Below, in pieces: positions 35,795 through 45,390 of a stretch of 64,000 nucleotides of DNA (position 1 is its first letter; every line of letters begins with the position of its first letter). The notes under the pieces are model-generated. The model was not told the origin of the DNA and did no database searches. It saw only the letters and a list, made by a program, of their open reading frames with translations. The translations under genes and the position numbers were made by a program. Origin of the DNA: Bostrychus sinensis (taxonomy: Eukaryota > Chordata > Actinopteri > Gobiiformes > Eleotridae); the NCBI GenBank assembly GCA_020698575.1, contig CM036251.1:33483288-33547287 (forward strand), given 5' to 3'.

Positions 35795-37310
35795 GAGTGG
35801 GGCAAAAAAGTATTTAGTCATCCACTAATTGTGCAAGTTCTCCCACTTAAAAAGATGAGAGAGGCCTGTAATTTTCATCCTAAGTATACTTCAACTAAGA
35901 GACAAAATGAGAAAAAAAATCCAATCACATTGTCTGATTTTTAAAGAATTTATTTGCAAATTATGGTGGAAAATAAGTATTTGGTCAATAACAAAAGTTC
36001 ATCTCAATACTTTGTTATATATCCTTTGTTGGCAATGACAGAGGTCAAACGTTTTCTGTAAGTCTTCCCAAGGTTTTCACAAACTGTTGCTGGTATTTTG
36101 GCCCATTCCTCCATGCAGATCTCCTCTAGAGCAGTGATGTTTTGGGGCTGTCGCTGGGCAACACGGACTTTCAACTCCCTCCAAAGATTTTCTATGGGGT
36201 TGAGATCTGAAGACTGGCTAGGCCACTCCAGGACCTTGAAATGCTTCTTACGAAGCCACTCCTTCGTTACCCGGGCAGTGTGTTTGGGATCATTGTCCTG
36301 CTGAAAGACCCAGCCACATTTCATCTTCAATGCCCTTGCTGATGGAAGGAGGTTTTCACTCAAAATCTGACGATACATGGCCCCATTCATTCTTTCCTTT
36401 ACACGGATCAGTCGTCCTGGTCCCTTTGCTGAAAAACAGCCCCAAAACATGATGTTCCCACCCCCATGCTTTACAGTAGGTATGGTGTTCTTTGGATGCA
36501 ACTCAGCATTCTTTCTCCTCCAAACACGACGAGTAGAGTTTTTACCAAAAAGTTCTATTTTGGTTTCATCTGACCATATGACATTCTCCCAATCCTCTTC
36601 TGGGTCATCCAAATGCTCTCTAGCAAACTTCAGACGGCCCTGCACATGTACTGGCTTTAGCAGGGGACACGTCTGGCACTGCAGGATTTGAGTCCTTGGC
36701 GGCGTAGTGTGTTACTGATGGTAGCCTTTGTTACTTTGGTCCCAGCTCTCTGCAGGTCATTCACTAGGTCCCCCGTGTGGTTCTGGGATTTTTGCTCACC
36801 GTTCTTGTGATCATTTTGACCCCATGGGGTGAGATCTTGTGGGGAGCCCCAGATCGAGGGAGATTATCAGTGGTCTTGTATGTCTTCCATTTCCTAATAA
36901 TTGCTCCCACAGTTGATTTCTTCACACCAAGCTGCTTACCTATTGCAGATTCAGTCTTCCCAGCCTGGTGCAGCTCTACAATTTAGTTTCTGGTGTCCTT
37001 TGACAGCTCTTTGGTCTTGGCCATAGTGGAGTTTGGAGTGGGACTGTTTGAGGTTGTGGACAGGTGTCTTTTATATAGATAACCAGTTCAAACAGGTGCC
37101 ATTAATACAGGTATCGAGTGGAGGACAGAGGAGCCTCTTACAGAAGTTACAGCTCTGTGAGAGACACAAATCTTGCTTGTTTGTAGGTGACCAAATACTT
37201 ATTTTCCACCATAATTTGCAAATAAATTCTTTAAAAATCAGACAATGTGATTTTCTGGATTTTTTTTTTCTCATTTTGTCTCTCATAGTTGAGGTATACC
37301 TATGATGAAA
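35795..37310 (-). mobile_element. Tc1-like DNA transposon, nearly full length, right inverted repeat truncated
   Basis: The left inverted repeat (about 35,795-36,000) begins GAGTGGGGCAAAAAAGTATT and contains TTTGCAAATTATGGTGGAAA. The right end (37,186-37,310) repeats the inner part inverted (TTTCCACCATAATTTGCAAA, then TCATTTTGTCTCTCATAG) but stops at about 37,310, so the outer ~80 bp of the inverted repeat is lost. A decayed transposase lies between them on the minus strand. Confidence 0.92.
36004..37024 (-). pseudogene. Tc1 transposase pseudogene (DD34E)
   Basis: The reading frame starts at ATG 37024-37022 and encodes the N-terminal paired-like helix-turn-helix region (KELSKDT, ELHQAGKT, VGAIIRKWK). 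A TAA at 36985-36983 interrupts it at codon 14, and single-base losses shift frame near the C run at 36,770-36,774 and near 36,664. The C-terminal 213 codons from 36645 to 36004 stay open and hold the DDE catalytic core: WSDETK, QQDNDPKHTA and DLNPIENLWRELK. The element can no longer make its own transposase. Confidence 0.92.
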
Positions 37311-37815
37311 AGATGCAGAGGCAAAAGATATTTAATTTATAATCTTACTTCACACCAGTTATCTCAATTATAAACATTAGCACATTGTCATTTACAAAAT
37401 ATAGCGCCACCATAGATCTCACTGTCAAAATCAGCTATAAATAAATAAACTACATTTTGAATCTAACAGACCTGAATATCACATTGTTTATCTGATGTTA
37501 CTCGTAGTGCTAATTGTTGATAGCTTTATATTTTCCTCTTTACTTACCTCAATAATCGTGAATATATTCTTTATGAAAGAATTTATAGCCTTTGTCCAGC
37601 TTGTTCGTGTCCTTGCCTCTGTAACTGTCACCACGTCCGCAAACTTGAAATTTATTAAGCTTAATAAGCTTGTTGAAAACATTCGCTCCATTTTCCCCTT
37701 GGACCAGCGCTAAATGGAAATGAGATTACACGACAAGTAACTACTTCTACTACACCAGACTGGAAAAATGTCTACAAAAAATCATTCATTCCTTTTGTCA
37801 TAACAATTTTAACCT

Positions 37816-37851
<36 letters not shown>

Positions 37852-37870
37852 CTATACTCTATTCTCTCTA

Positions 37871-37934
<64 letters not shown>

Positions 37935-38324
37935 TTAACATGTTACCTTTTAACTTTTATTTACCTTATGGTGTAACATGTCTATGTGCGGTAATGTGTT
38001 TTATGACCAATTTCTGTCTCAATGGAGATAGAAAACAAGAATTTATCTTAACTTATCTTAACTTAAAGAACTGTCCTGGCCATTTGAAGGGCGTGTGACT
38101 CCTGTGTCTCCATGGGTTTGTGTTTTATTTTCATTTTTTTAACTAAGTTTGTTTATCTCAAGTCAAAAGTTCAAAACAATATTTTTTTTTTCCTTTCATT
38201 TATTCAAACTGAATAGAGTTTAAATGAATAAAATCTCTTTGAACCAAGTCAGTACTTAAAGACACTTAAAGTACTTAAAAATGAAGCTTCTTTTGAAGGT
38301 TGCCTCGTGGATGTTATTTCATTC
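37311..38324. other. Intergenic AT-rich DNA with simple repeats
   Basis: Two overlapping ~70-codon frames on opposite strands at 37,488-37,713 have no recognised motif. The rest is dominated by the A31 and (TTA)n tracts. Confidence 0.35.
37819..37936 (+). repeat. Poly-A tract and (TTA)n microsatellite
   Basis: A31 at 37,819-37,849 is followed after 21 bases by a TTA run of about 21 units (37,873-37,936). Confidence 0.95.
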
Positions 38325-38580
38325 AAGATTCAAGAATCCTTTATTGTCATTCAACATGTCAAGTATGAAAGAGTGAACATTTTTACTCAGGACCAGTGTC
38401 CAGCATTTAAATCTTAGATACTAAAATGAGTAAAATATGATATGACTTAAGGTAAGTTTTCTGTATTCATTAGCCTTAGGGAAGAAGCTGCACCTCAGTC
38501 TTTTTGTCCGGGCACAAAGCCTTCTCAGCCTTCTACCTGAGGGGAGTGGGGTAAACAAGTCATGTGCTGGATGGGTGGTA
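38325..38580 (-). mobile_element. LINE 3' fragment related to the 13-kb element
   Basis: The TTTATTGTCATTCAACATG end and GGGAAGAAGCTGCACCTCAG with CCTTCTACCTGAGGGGAGTG are the antisense form of a common fish LINE 3' region. Not coding. Confidence 0.6.
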
Positions 38581-38976
38581 TTTTGCATGATACTCATTAT
38601 TATAATTGTTATCATTTCAAAGTATATTATCCTACTACAGTATTCTATATAAAAACTACACAAGCAATGGTATGAAACTATCATACACACAGCAGGTACA
38701 AGAATGCACAACCCCAATTTAAAAAACATTGAGACACTGTAAAATGTAAATGACCATTACCACCATTCACTGTTATTTTATTCACAAATTCATTGATTTT
38801 GGGGCAATATTCTATAAATGTAAAGCACTTTTTGCTTTTAGTTATTGCATTGCGTGCAAACAGGAGGTGTGTTGACAACAATCATGTGACTGCGTATTAA
38901 AAGTGATTTCAGATGCCGATGGTAACTGTGAGCTGTTTTCCATACGTGCATCTTTTCTTGTTTGTGCTGATGTTAA

Positions 38977-39406
38977 AGGTCCTATATTGTGCTTTTTTCA
39001 GGATTAGTATTTCACATTGTATAACTCAAAATGATGTTTATATACGGAAAACATCTTTTTAGGGGTTTTGACTTTGCAGAGAACGCTTAGATTAAGGTGC
39101 TTGTCGCCCCCTGCTGGCAACAATGGGGAATGGAGCATAAAATGGCTAATTAACACCGCTATTAGCATCATGACGCTAACAGATAGATAAATGAGCTGAC
39201 TGCCTCGTAGTGATGGCTGTTTAAGCGCTGAAATTAACAATGGTGTATTTGCATTTTCAGCTTTAGAGAAGGGGACAGCCTCAGCGTACAGGATTACTCA
39301 AACAAACGTGAATAAAACAAAATACTCTAGGCCTGTTTTTGAGGTGGAAACATAATAACATGGTAAAAAGCTGAAAAAAAAGTCAATATAGCATAATAAG
39401 CGACCT
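38977..39406 (+). mobile_element. TTAA-flanked MITE, copy 2
   Basis: TTAA|AGGTCCTATATTGTGC ... GCATAATAAGCGACCT|TTAA, 430 bp, with the same interior landmarks (CGCCCCCTGCTGGCAACAAT, GATAAATGAGCTGACTGCC). Confidence 0.85.
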
Positions 39407-41843
39407 TTAAATAAAGTTCAAACCCAGTTGGCCCTGAGAAGAGAACAGTGTTTCTGGATCATGTTCACATATGGATCTCCTCCGTGGAACATTTTATTGA
39501 AAGACAGCATTTTGGGGATGACAGTGATGCAGGAAGTTAATGTGGGTCCCCTACTAACCAGAGGGTTGGTGGATTACTTCCTGTTCGACCCAGTGCGTAT
39601 TGCCATTGCCTACTCCAGTCCCAGTACATGGCTGGTTGCAGCGGCAGAAAATGCGTGAGGGATGACTGTGTTTTGTAGTAGATAATATTTTCGCCTCCTC
39701 AGTTTGCCTGCAGATACGTTCTTGACCTTCAGAACAGGCCACAGATAGGGCTTCTCCACTGCGAGGTTAGCCTGTCATTAAATTTCACATTTCACATTTC
39801 TCTGCATTTAAATGAAGCCTCAGAGCAGGGTCAACTAATCTGTAATGAGAGCTTTCCAATGCAGAGGAGAGGAGCAGAGGTGAAGGTCACCCCGGGTATG
39901 CAGGTGAACCATCATAATGGTTTCAAATACAAGCTTGTTTCTCTATTAAATTTGATTCAGTGAAAATGTTCTACTTGTATTATTTATCTTGTGTATAAGG
40001 TTAGTTAAATAAAAGGTTAAGGTTGGTTAAATAAAACCCTATAGTTAGTATCTTTCTGTATTTATTTCTAGATTTGCTTTAACAAATTTTTGCTTAATTT
40101 TATTCTTTATTTTTTTTTTCATCTTTTATTTATTTTTTATTTTAATTATAATCAATTATTAATTTATTGAATTCTGTCAACCAAATGCAAAGGAAGGGTC
40201 CGTGTCCTGACGGTGTCATTGGTTGATCTGTGCGAGTGATCACTGCGAGGACTGCAGATTATCTGTTGCTTCGATTGCTTTTGTCTAACACAGCCCCTTC
40301 ATTTGCATTTCAGTGACAAAAATCAAATAATAAATAAATCAAAAAAGAGGGAAAAAATAAATAATAAAAAAGCAAAAATAAATTAAAGTATAAATGAATA
40401 AACAGAAATAAATACAGAAAGGGAATGGTTATAGGCCTTCATTTATTTATTTAAACCAAAACTTACATCTAAATTATATAACATTTTAAATATATATTTT
40501 TACTTCAGCTGTTGTCTTATATAAAAAATTATTTGTCAATGAGAGCATTTATTTATTCATTTATTTATTGATTGATTTGACAGTTTTGGTCCTCCATAGC
40601 CAACAGCCAATCAAATTGCTAACTAGATTATGTAAGAGCAATTTAGTTTAAAAAAATTGGCATTTTTAATTAATAAAATGATTTGGAGATAAAATGTTTA
40701 GTATTTACTGTTAACTAAACTGATACTATTTAATGAACAGTCTCCTCAAAATGACTGGTGTGTGTTGTGGTGTACTGTAGGACAACACTGCCCCCTGGGG
40801 GTAAGATGACACCATGTTCCACTGAAATGTTTTGTTTTATATTGTAAAAATATATTGAGTTTCCTTTACCCCATACTTTGAGTTTGGCTGTGAAACAAAC
40901 TATGCAAAAATATGAAGTACATCAATATAAAAACAATATTTAAAAATACATCATACAATGAATGCAGGCGGAGCCTTTCTGAACTGATTCTGAATGTCTG
41001 TGAAGACTCTCAGTCCTCCAGACTGATTGAATCACAACAAAGATGAACTAGATGAACAAAATGTAATACCTACTCATAATATTTAATACTTTTAAAGTCT
41101 TGAGTTTGACAAGATCAAATTTAATACCCATTTAATGCTTTTAAGACATTAGGGCTACACAACACTTATACACTGGTCTATAAGAAACGTTATTTTTTTT
41201 AAAGATGTATTTTCAGCTTTATTAGATAGGACAGCTGACTAATGACAGGAAATCATGGAGGAGAGACATTCAGCACAGGGCTCGTGAAATTGTAAAATAC
41301 CTGATAGCCCTTTGGGCAGGCACTCTTAAGATTTTAGTAGCCGGAAATGAAATAGCCCAAACAAAATATATATATTTTTAGTGTTAATAAGTGTCACAAC
41401 AACACACAAGACACAATTCTCATGATAAATATGTATTTTTGTCATAACTGAACTACATATATCTGTATGAACAATTAGGGCTAGGTGATATGCCCAAAGA
41501 ACAAAAAAATCAAAAATGTTTCCCATATTTTCAGTAGATTTTATGTTTTCCAATTAAAATAATCTTTTAATGCATGTTTAAGTTTAGGAAAGGTGATAAA
41601 GTATGTGTGTGTTGTTAGTTTTAGTGGCATCAGTTAAAACAACTGCAACCATCAGAGCTTCATTTTTGGGACAGTTTTGTCTGCTTGCTATAGGCCTATG
41701 GATTTATTGCAGCAAAAACTGGTTCTGCGGACTGTGTTTCTTGTAGCTACAGCACAGCAAATGTAAATGTTGGCTCCACTGCTAGCGCTGTTGAGCAGAG
41801 TTATTGCTGTATTATTTTTAATGCTCTCTTTTGTATTTGTATA
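39407..41843. other. Intergenic DNA around the 40-kb palindrome
   Basis: No exon recognised. 39,420-39,660 keeps an open plus frame of 76 codons without known motif. 41,040-41,170 (AATACTTTTAAAGTC, TTTAATGCTTTTAAGACATT) resembles the interior of the hAT MITE at 48.7 kb. Confidence 0.3.
40038..40435. mobile_element. Palindromic MITE with about 60-bp inverted ends
   Basis: Left CCTATAGTTAGTATCTTTCT... TGTATTTATTTCT and the inverted right end CCTATAACCATTCCCTTTCT... TGTATTTATTTCT pair over roughly 60 positions with gaps. The centre holds a second inverted pair, AAATGCAAAGGAAGGG (about 40,185) against CCCCTTCATTTGCATTT (about 40,295). Confidence 0.6.
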
Positions 41844-42501
41844 CCGTATTTTCCGCACTATAAGGCGCACCTAAAAGCCTTTAATTTTGTCAAAAACCGA
41901 CAGTGCCGACCTTATATATGGATCAATGTTGGTTAATTATGACTACTGTATTAAGGGGGGTCGCCGAAGTGACCGCAGTAAAAACGGTAAAGGGGAATTC
42001 CAGTCCCTGCTGTTCATGTGTGCCATAGGCGTGTTTATGGATCCTGCCGCAAAAGAACAAGGAGGCGCGGCCTTTGCTCCATCTCAGTAGAAGAGTTGTG
42101 ACATTGAGGGGACAGAAAACTGAGCGCTCGAACGCTGTTCATGTAGCTTTGAACTGTGACAAATGGAGTTGGAAATACATTGTTTTCAATGAGGGCGGCG
42201 TAAATAAGAGCTACCGGTACGTACGGTACCGTATTGTGAATGCACTAACTTGTTTTGGGAGTGAACGGAGTTGTAAGAACGCTGGTTTGTATTCTATTAA
42301 AGTTTGACTGACTGACTTATCTGTTTTATTGACATTCCCTTTAGCGCAGCTCCATCTAGTAGATGCATAACGCAACCCCAGCCTTCTATTCTATGCGCCT
42401 TATAATGCGGTGCGCCCTATATATGAAAACAGTTTTAAAATAGGCCATTCATTGAAGGTGCGCCTTATAATCTGATGCGCCTTATAGTGCGGGAAATACA
42501 G
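41844..42501. mobile_element. TA-flanked pogo/mariner-type MITE with GCGCCTTATA subterminal repeats
   Basis: Left CCGTATTTTCCGCACTATAA and inverted right CTGTATTTCCCGCACTATAA (24 of 26 positions alike), each next to TA. At least four copies of (G)TGCGCCTTATA lie within 130 bp of the right end, and AAGGCGCACC near the left. The interior shows short open frames without recognisable transposase. Superfamily placement rests on the TA flank and end style. Confidence 0.75.
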
Positions 42502-43514
42502 TAATTAGTGGTTAGTACCTTTTAAGATGAGTATTCCTCTAAACTCTACTCTTGTTTCAGCTGGCTTGCACTCCAGCAAGTGGGTGGTAACTGTAAACAT
42601 GGGTGCGTGCGCTCCTCAGCCTTTATCTGTAGACTGTCACTTGTCCATATCCAATAAAAACAGCTCCAAATTTTATAATCCAGATCGACCCTATACTTGG
42701 CACACTCACAGTCCCCCCTCTGTCTGCTGTATGCGCCGTGTGGCCTGATGTTATGATAGCACTTTCAATAATAATCTTTATGGAAGACCATATGAACAAT
42801 TTTGGATTTTCTTTCTGAATATCTGGACTGAACCAGAGAAATTAACTTTCATTGTAATGAAGACGGAGGCAAAAACACAAAGTGGCAAAGGACTGAGCCA
42901 AGCAGTCAGGCCAAAGTGATCTTCAGGAGTGTGAATGGCGTCCAAATTTCTCAGACTTTAATGTGGTCATTAATGCTCAGTTCACACAGCGCGCACACAC
43001 AAAAGCAGTATCCCTGGTCTGCTGAGGAAATGTTACTTTTATTTATTCAGGTTAAATGAGTAATTAAATTAGTAGTAATAGTTTCATGGCCAGCAGCAGG
43101 TAGAACTTCAAGCTGTGTAAATCCACAAACACAGCAGCACGAGCACTGAGCCGTTAGTGTCCGGTCCGGAGTGAGCTCCAGTTTGCCCCTAACAACCTCC
43201 AACACAGGACTAATACTGTGAGAAGGACGGTCATGGAGTAGTGTCATAAACATAACACAGAAGCGTGATCAGTGAGAAAAACAATTACATGTAAACATAG
43301 TGTGTCAGAGTCAGTCATGTACAGGGCATGTGTTATCAAAACGGCCAATAAATATCCTTCAAACATCACATAAAACAAACAAAACTGCAAACATCAGATG
43401 TGCTTAATTGATTTAAGAGTTTTAATTTTAATTGTAATAGTGTTATATTTGTATATCCGTGACCAGACTGTCATGGGTTTTACTAAGGAAGCCCTTCACA
43501 GTTTGCTAAGGATC
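42502..43514. other. Intergenic DNA, nothing recognised
   Basis: Short frames only, no repeat family assigned. Confidence 0.35.
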
Positions 43515-43551
43515 CACATATGCACTATATTTCCAATATAGTGCATATGTG
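43515..43551. repeat. Perfect 17-bp hairpin
   Basis: CACATATGCACTATATT at 43,515-43,531 and its reverse complement at 43,535-43,551 are separated by three bases (TCC). AT-rich surroundings; no gene nearby. Confidence 0.85.
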
Positions 43552-43620
43552 TAATATTGAAAATGAATAAAATTGTTATAGCATATAGCATATTGTTATG
43601 CATATCAAGGTGTGATTTAA

Positions 43621-44037
43621 AGGGGCCATATTATGCTTTTTTAAAGCTTTCTGAAATAGTTTTGGACACATTAGTATTTCACATTTTATAACTTAAAATA
43701 ATGTATATGTATGGCAAACGTATTCTTTGGGGGAAATAAAATGGCTATTTAGCACGACTATTAGCAACAGCAATGACACTAACTGATAGATAAATGAGCA
43801 GACTTCTTTGTATTGATGGCAATTTAAATGCTGACATTATCAGAATGAGTCCGATGGAGGTGTATGGGCTTTGGTTTCACGTGTCTACATACAGCAGTGA
43901 GACCAAGCATTTTCAGCTCTTGAGGAAGACTCAAACAAGTGTGAATGAAACAAAATACTACTCCAGGTATGTTTTTGAGGTGCAAACATAACATGCTTAA
44001 AAGCTCAGCATACTACTACTAGCATAATAGGGATCCT
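43621..44037 (+). mobile_element. TTAA-flanked MITE, copy 3
   Basis: TTAA|AGGGGCCATATTATGC ... GCATAATAGGGATCCT|TTAA, 417 bp. It lacks the CCCCCTGCTGG segment but keeps TTTTGGACAC, AGATAAATGAGCAGAC and GTGAATGAAACAAAATACTA. Confidence 0.85.
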
Positions 44038-44413
44038 TTAAGTACAATGCCATGTAATAACAGTGGTGGACAGTAAATGTTTAGTTACACCTCAATGAGG
44101 TGAACTGAAATAAGAGGACTAAAACTAAAACTAAACTAAAAACTAAAACTTTTCAGTCTCAACTTCAGTCTTCAGTTTAAAAAAAAAACCTTCAAAGTGA
44201 ATAATAAAGCAATAAATAATAAAAAAAAAAAAAAGTTTCCAGGGCTTCAAATTAACTATCATCAGGCCCCCAGCAGTGAACAGCCAATGAGAGGAGGTCA
44301 TTTCCAGCTGGACATTTAACTCAAAACTTAACTCAATACTGTTTGGAATTGGGTCAGAGATTTCATCTAAAGAGATTATCTCTGAGTGTTAGTCTTCAGG
44401 TTTCTCTCTTTAA

Positions 44414-44674
44414 AAGGAGCTCTATAATGCTTTTATTTATTTTTTAAACCAATACATACTTTACTACTGCAATAAAGAAACAGCTGAGTGCAACACAGTG
44501 CAGCTCCCTTGCACTCTTTAAAACAGAAACAGAAATAAGTAATTTTACTAAAATTGGAAAATTGCTGTGAGGAAACAGTGGAAACAGAGCTGTACACCTT
44601 TTGGATAAATGACTGAGAGCAAACTGGGAATAGAGGGCTTGTTGATTAGTCAGTGCTTCCTGACTAATCAACAA

Positions 44675-44718
<44 letters not shown>

Positions 44719-44784
44719 AGATTATAACATTAGAAAACAAAAAAAAAAGATTTTGGAATTTAGATTTTGCATAATATAGCCCCT
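44414..44784 (+). mobile_element. TTAA-flanked MITE, divergent copy 4 carrying a G42 tract
   Basis: TTAA|AAGGAGCTCTATAATGC ... GCATAATATAGCCCCT|TTAA, 371 bp. The ends match the family, but the interior is unrelated and includes a hairpin followed by 42 G residues. Confidence 0.6.
44638..44716. repeat. Hairpin with adjacent poly-G tract
   Basis: 16-bp arms 44,638-44,653 and 44,660-44,675 (CTTGTTGATTAGTCAG and its exact reverse complement, 6-base loop) run straight into 42 consecutive G residues (44,675-44,716). The predicted polyproline frame on the minus strand is an artefact of this tract. Confidence 0.9.
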
Positions 44785-45111
44785 TTAAATTTTGTTCAAT
44801 TAAGCACATCTTGAGTGTGACACTGCTGCTTGAAGAGGGATAATGCAACATTGTAAATTAAAAAAAAACAGACATACATTAAGACACATTAAAACGATTA
44901 GATGCATTCACGTACACACACACACGCGCCTGTTTGAACTTCAGTCTTTCTGAAAGGTTGCTGCAAAGCAAAGTGCACCATGGCAACAAAAAGGAGTCTT
45001 ATGATCATAGATGGATAGGCTCATAAAGAAACACACTTCCTGTGTGGATTCAGATAGTAGATGAGGAGCTTGAACTAAACCATCTGAAATGTCCACACTC
45101 ACAGCAGCTGT

Positions 45112-45117
45112 TTTATT
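45112..45117 (-). promoter_or_regulatory. vps4a: Candidate vps4a polyadenylation signal
   Basis: AATAAA on the minus strand about 172 nt downstream of the vps4a stop codon, the first canonical hexamer after the stop. It implies a short 3' UTR of roughly 200 nt; other downstream signals could also be used. Confidence 0.6.
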
Positions 45118-45288
45118 GTGGCATTTGCACAATAACTCTACATACTGCCAATCATCAGAAGAGCAGACAAAATCTGTATCTTGTAAAATGGCAATTTCAT
45201 TAGAAATTCTGCAGGGGTCAGATGAAAGATGTCAGAATGGACCAGCACTTAGGCCCAGGGGCAAGTGTTTGACTCCAGAGAAGGTCTG

Positions 45289-45390
45289 TCAGCCCTCCAT
45301 CCCAAAGTCCTCTGTGAACTTCTTGACCTTCAGCAGGTCTTCAGTGTTGACTGTTGGACGGGTGGTGGACAAAGAGCGCAGCATGTCCGA
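45289..45390 (-). CDS. vps4a: vps4a coding exon 11 (C-terminal helix, stop)
   Basis: Encodes SDMLRSLSTTRPTVNTEDLL, then KVKKFTEDFGMEG and TGA at 45291-45289. The acceptor TTTTTTCAG has a pyrimidine tract. This is the C-terminal helix that packs against the ATPase core. Confidence 0.95.
   Translation of the reverse strand, partial: SDMLRSLSTTRPTVNTEDLLKVKKFTEDFGMEG

Noticed and set aside
44444..44851. 135-codon minus frame with a polyproline stretch
   Set aside because: It arises from the 42-base G tract and the surrounding MITE. There is no codon bias or homologous motif.
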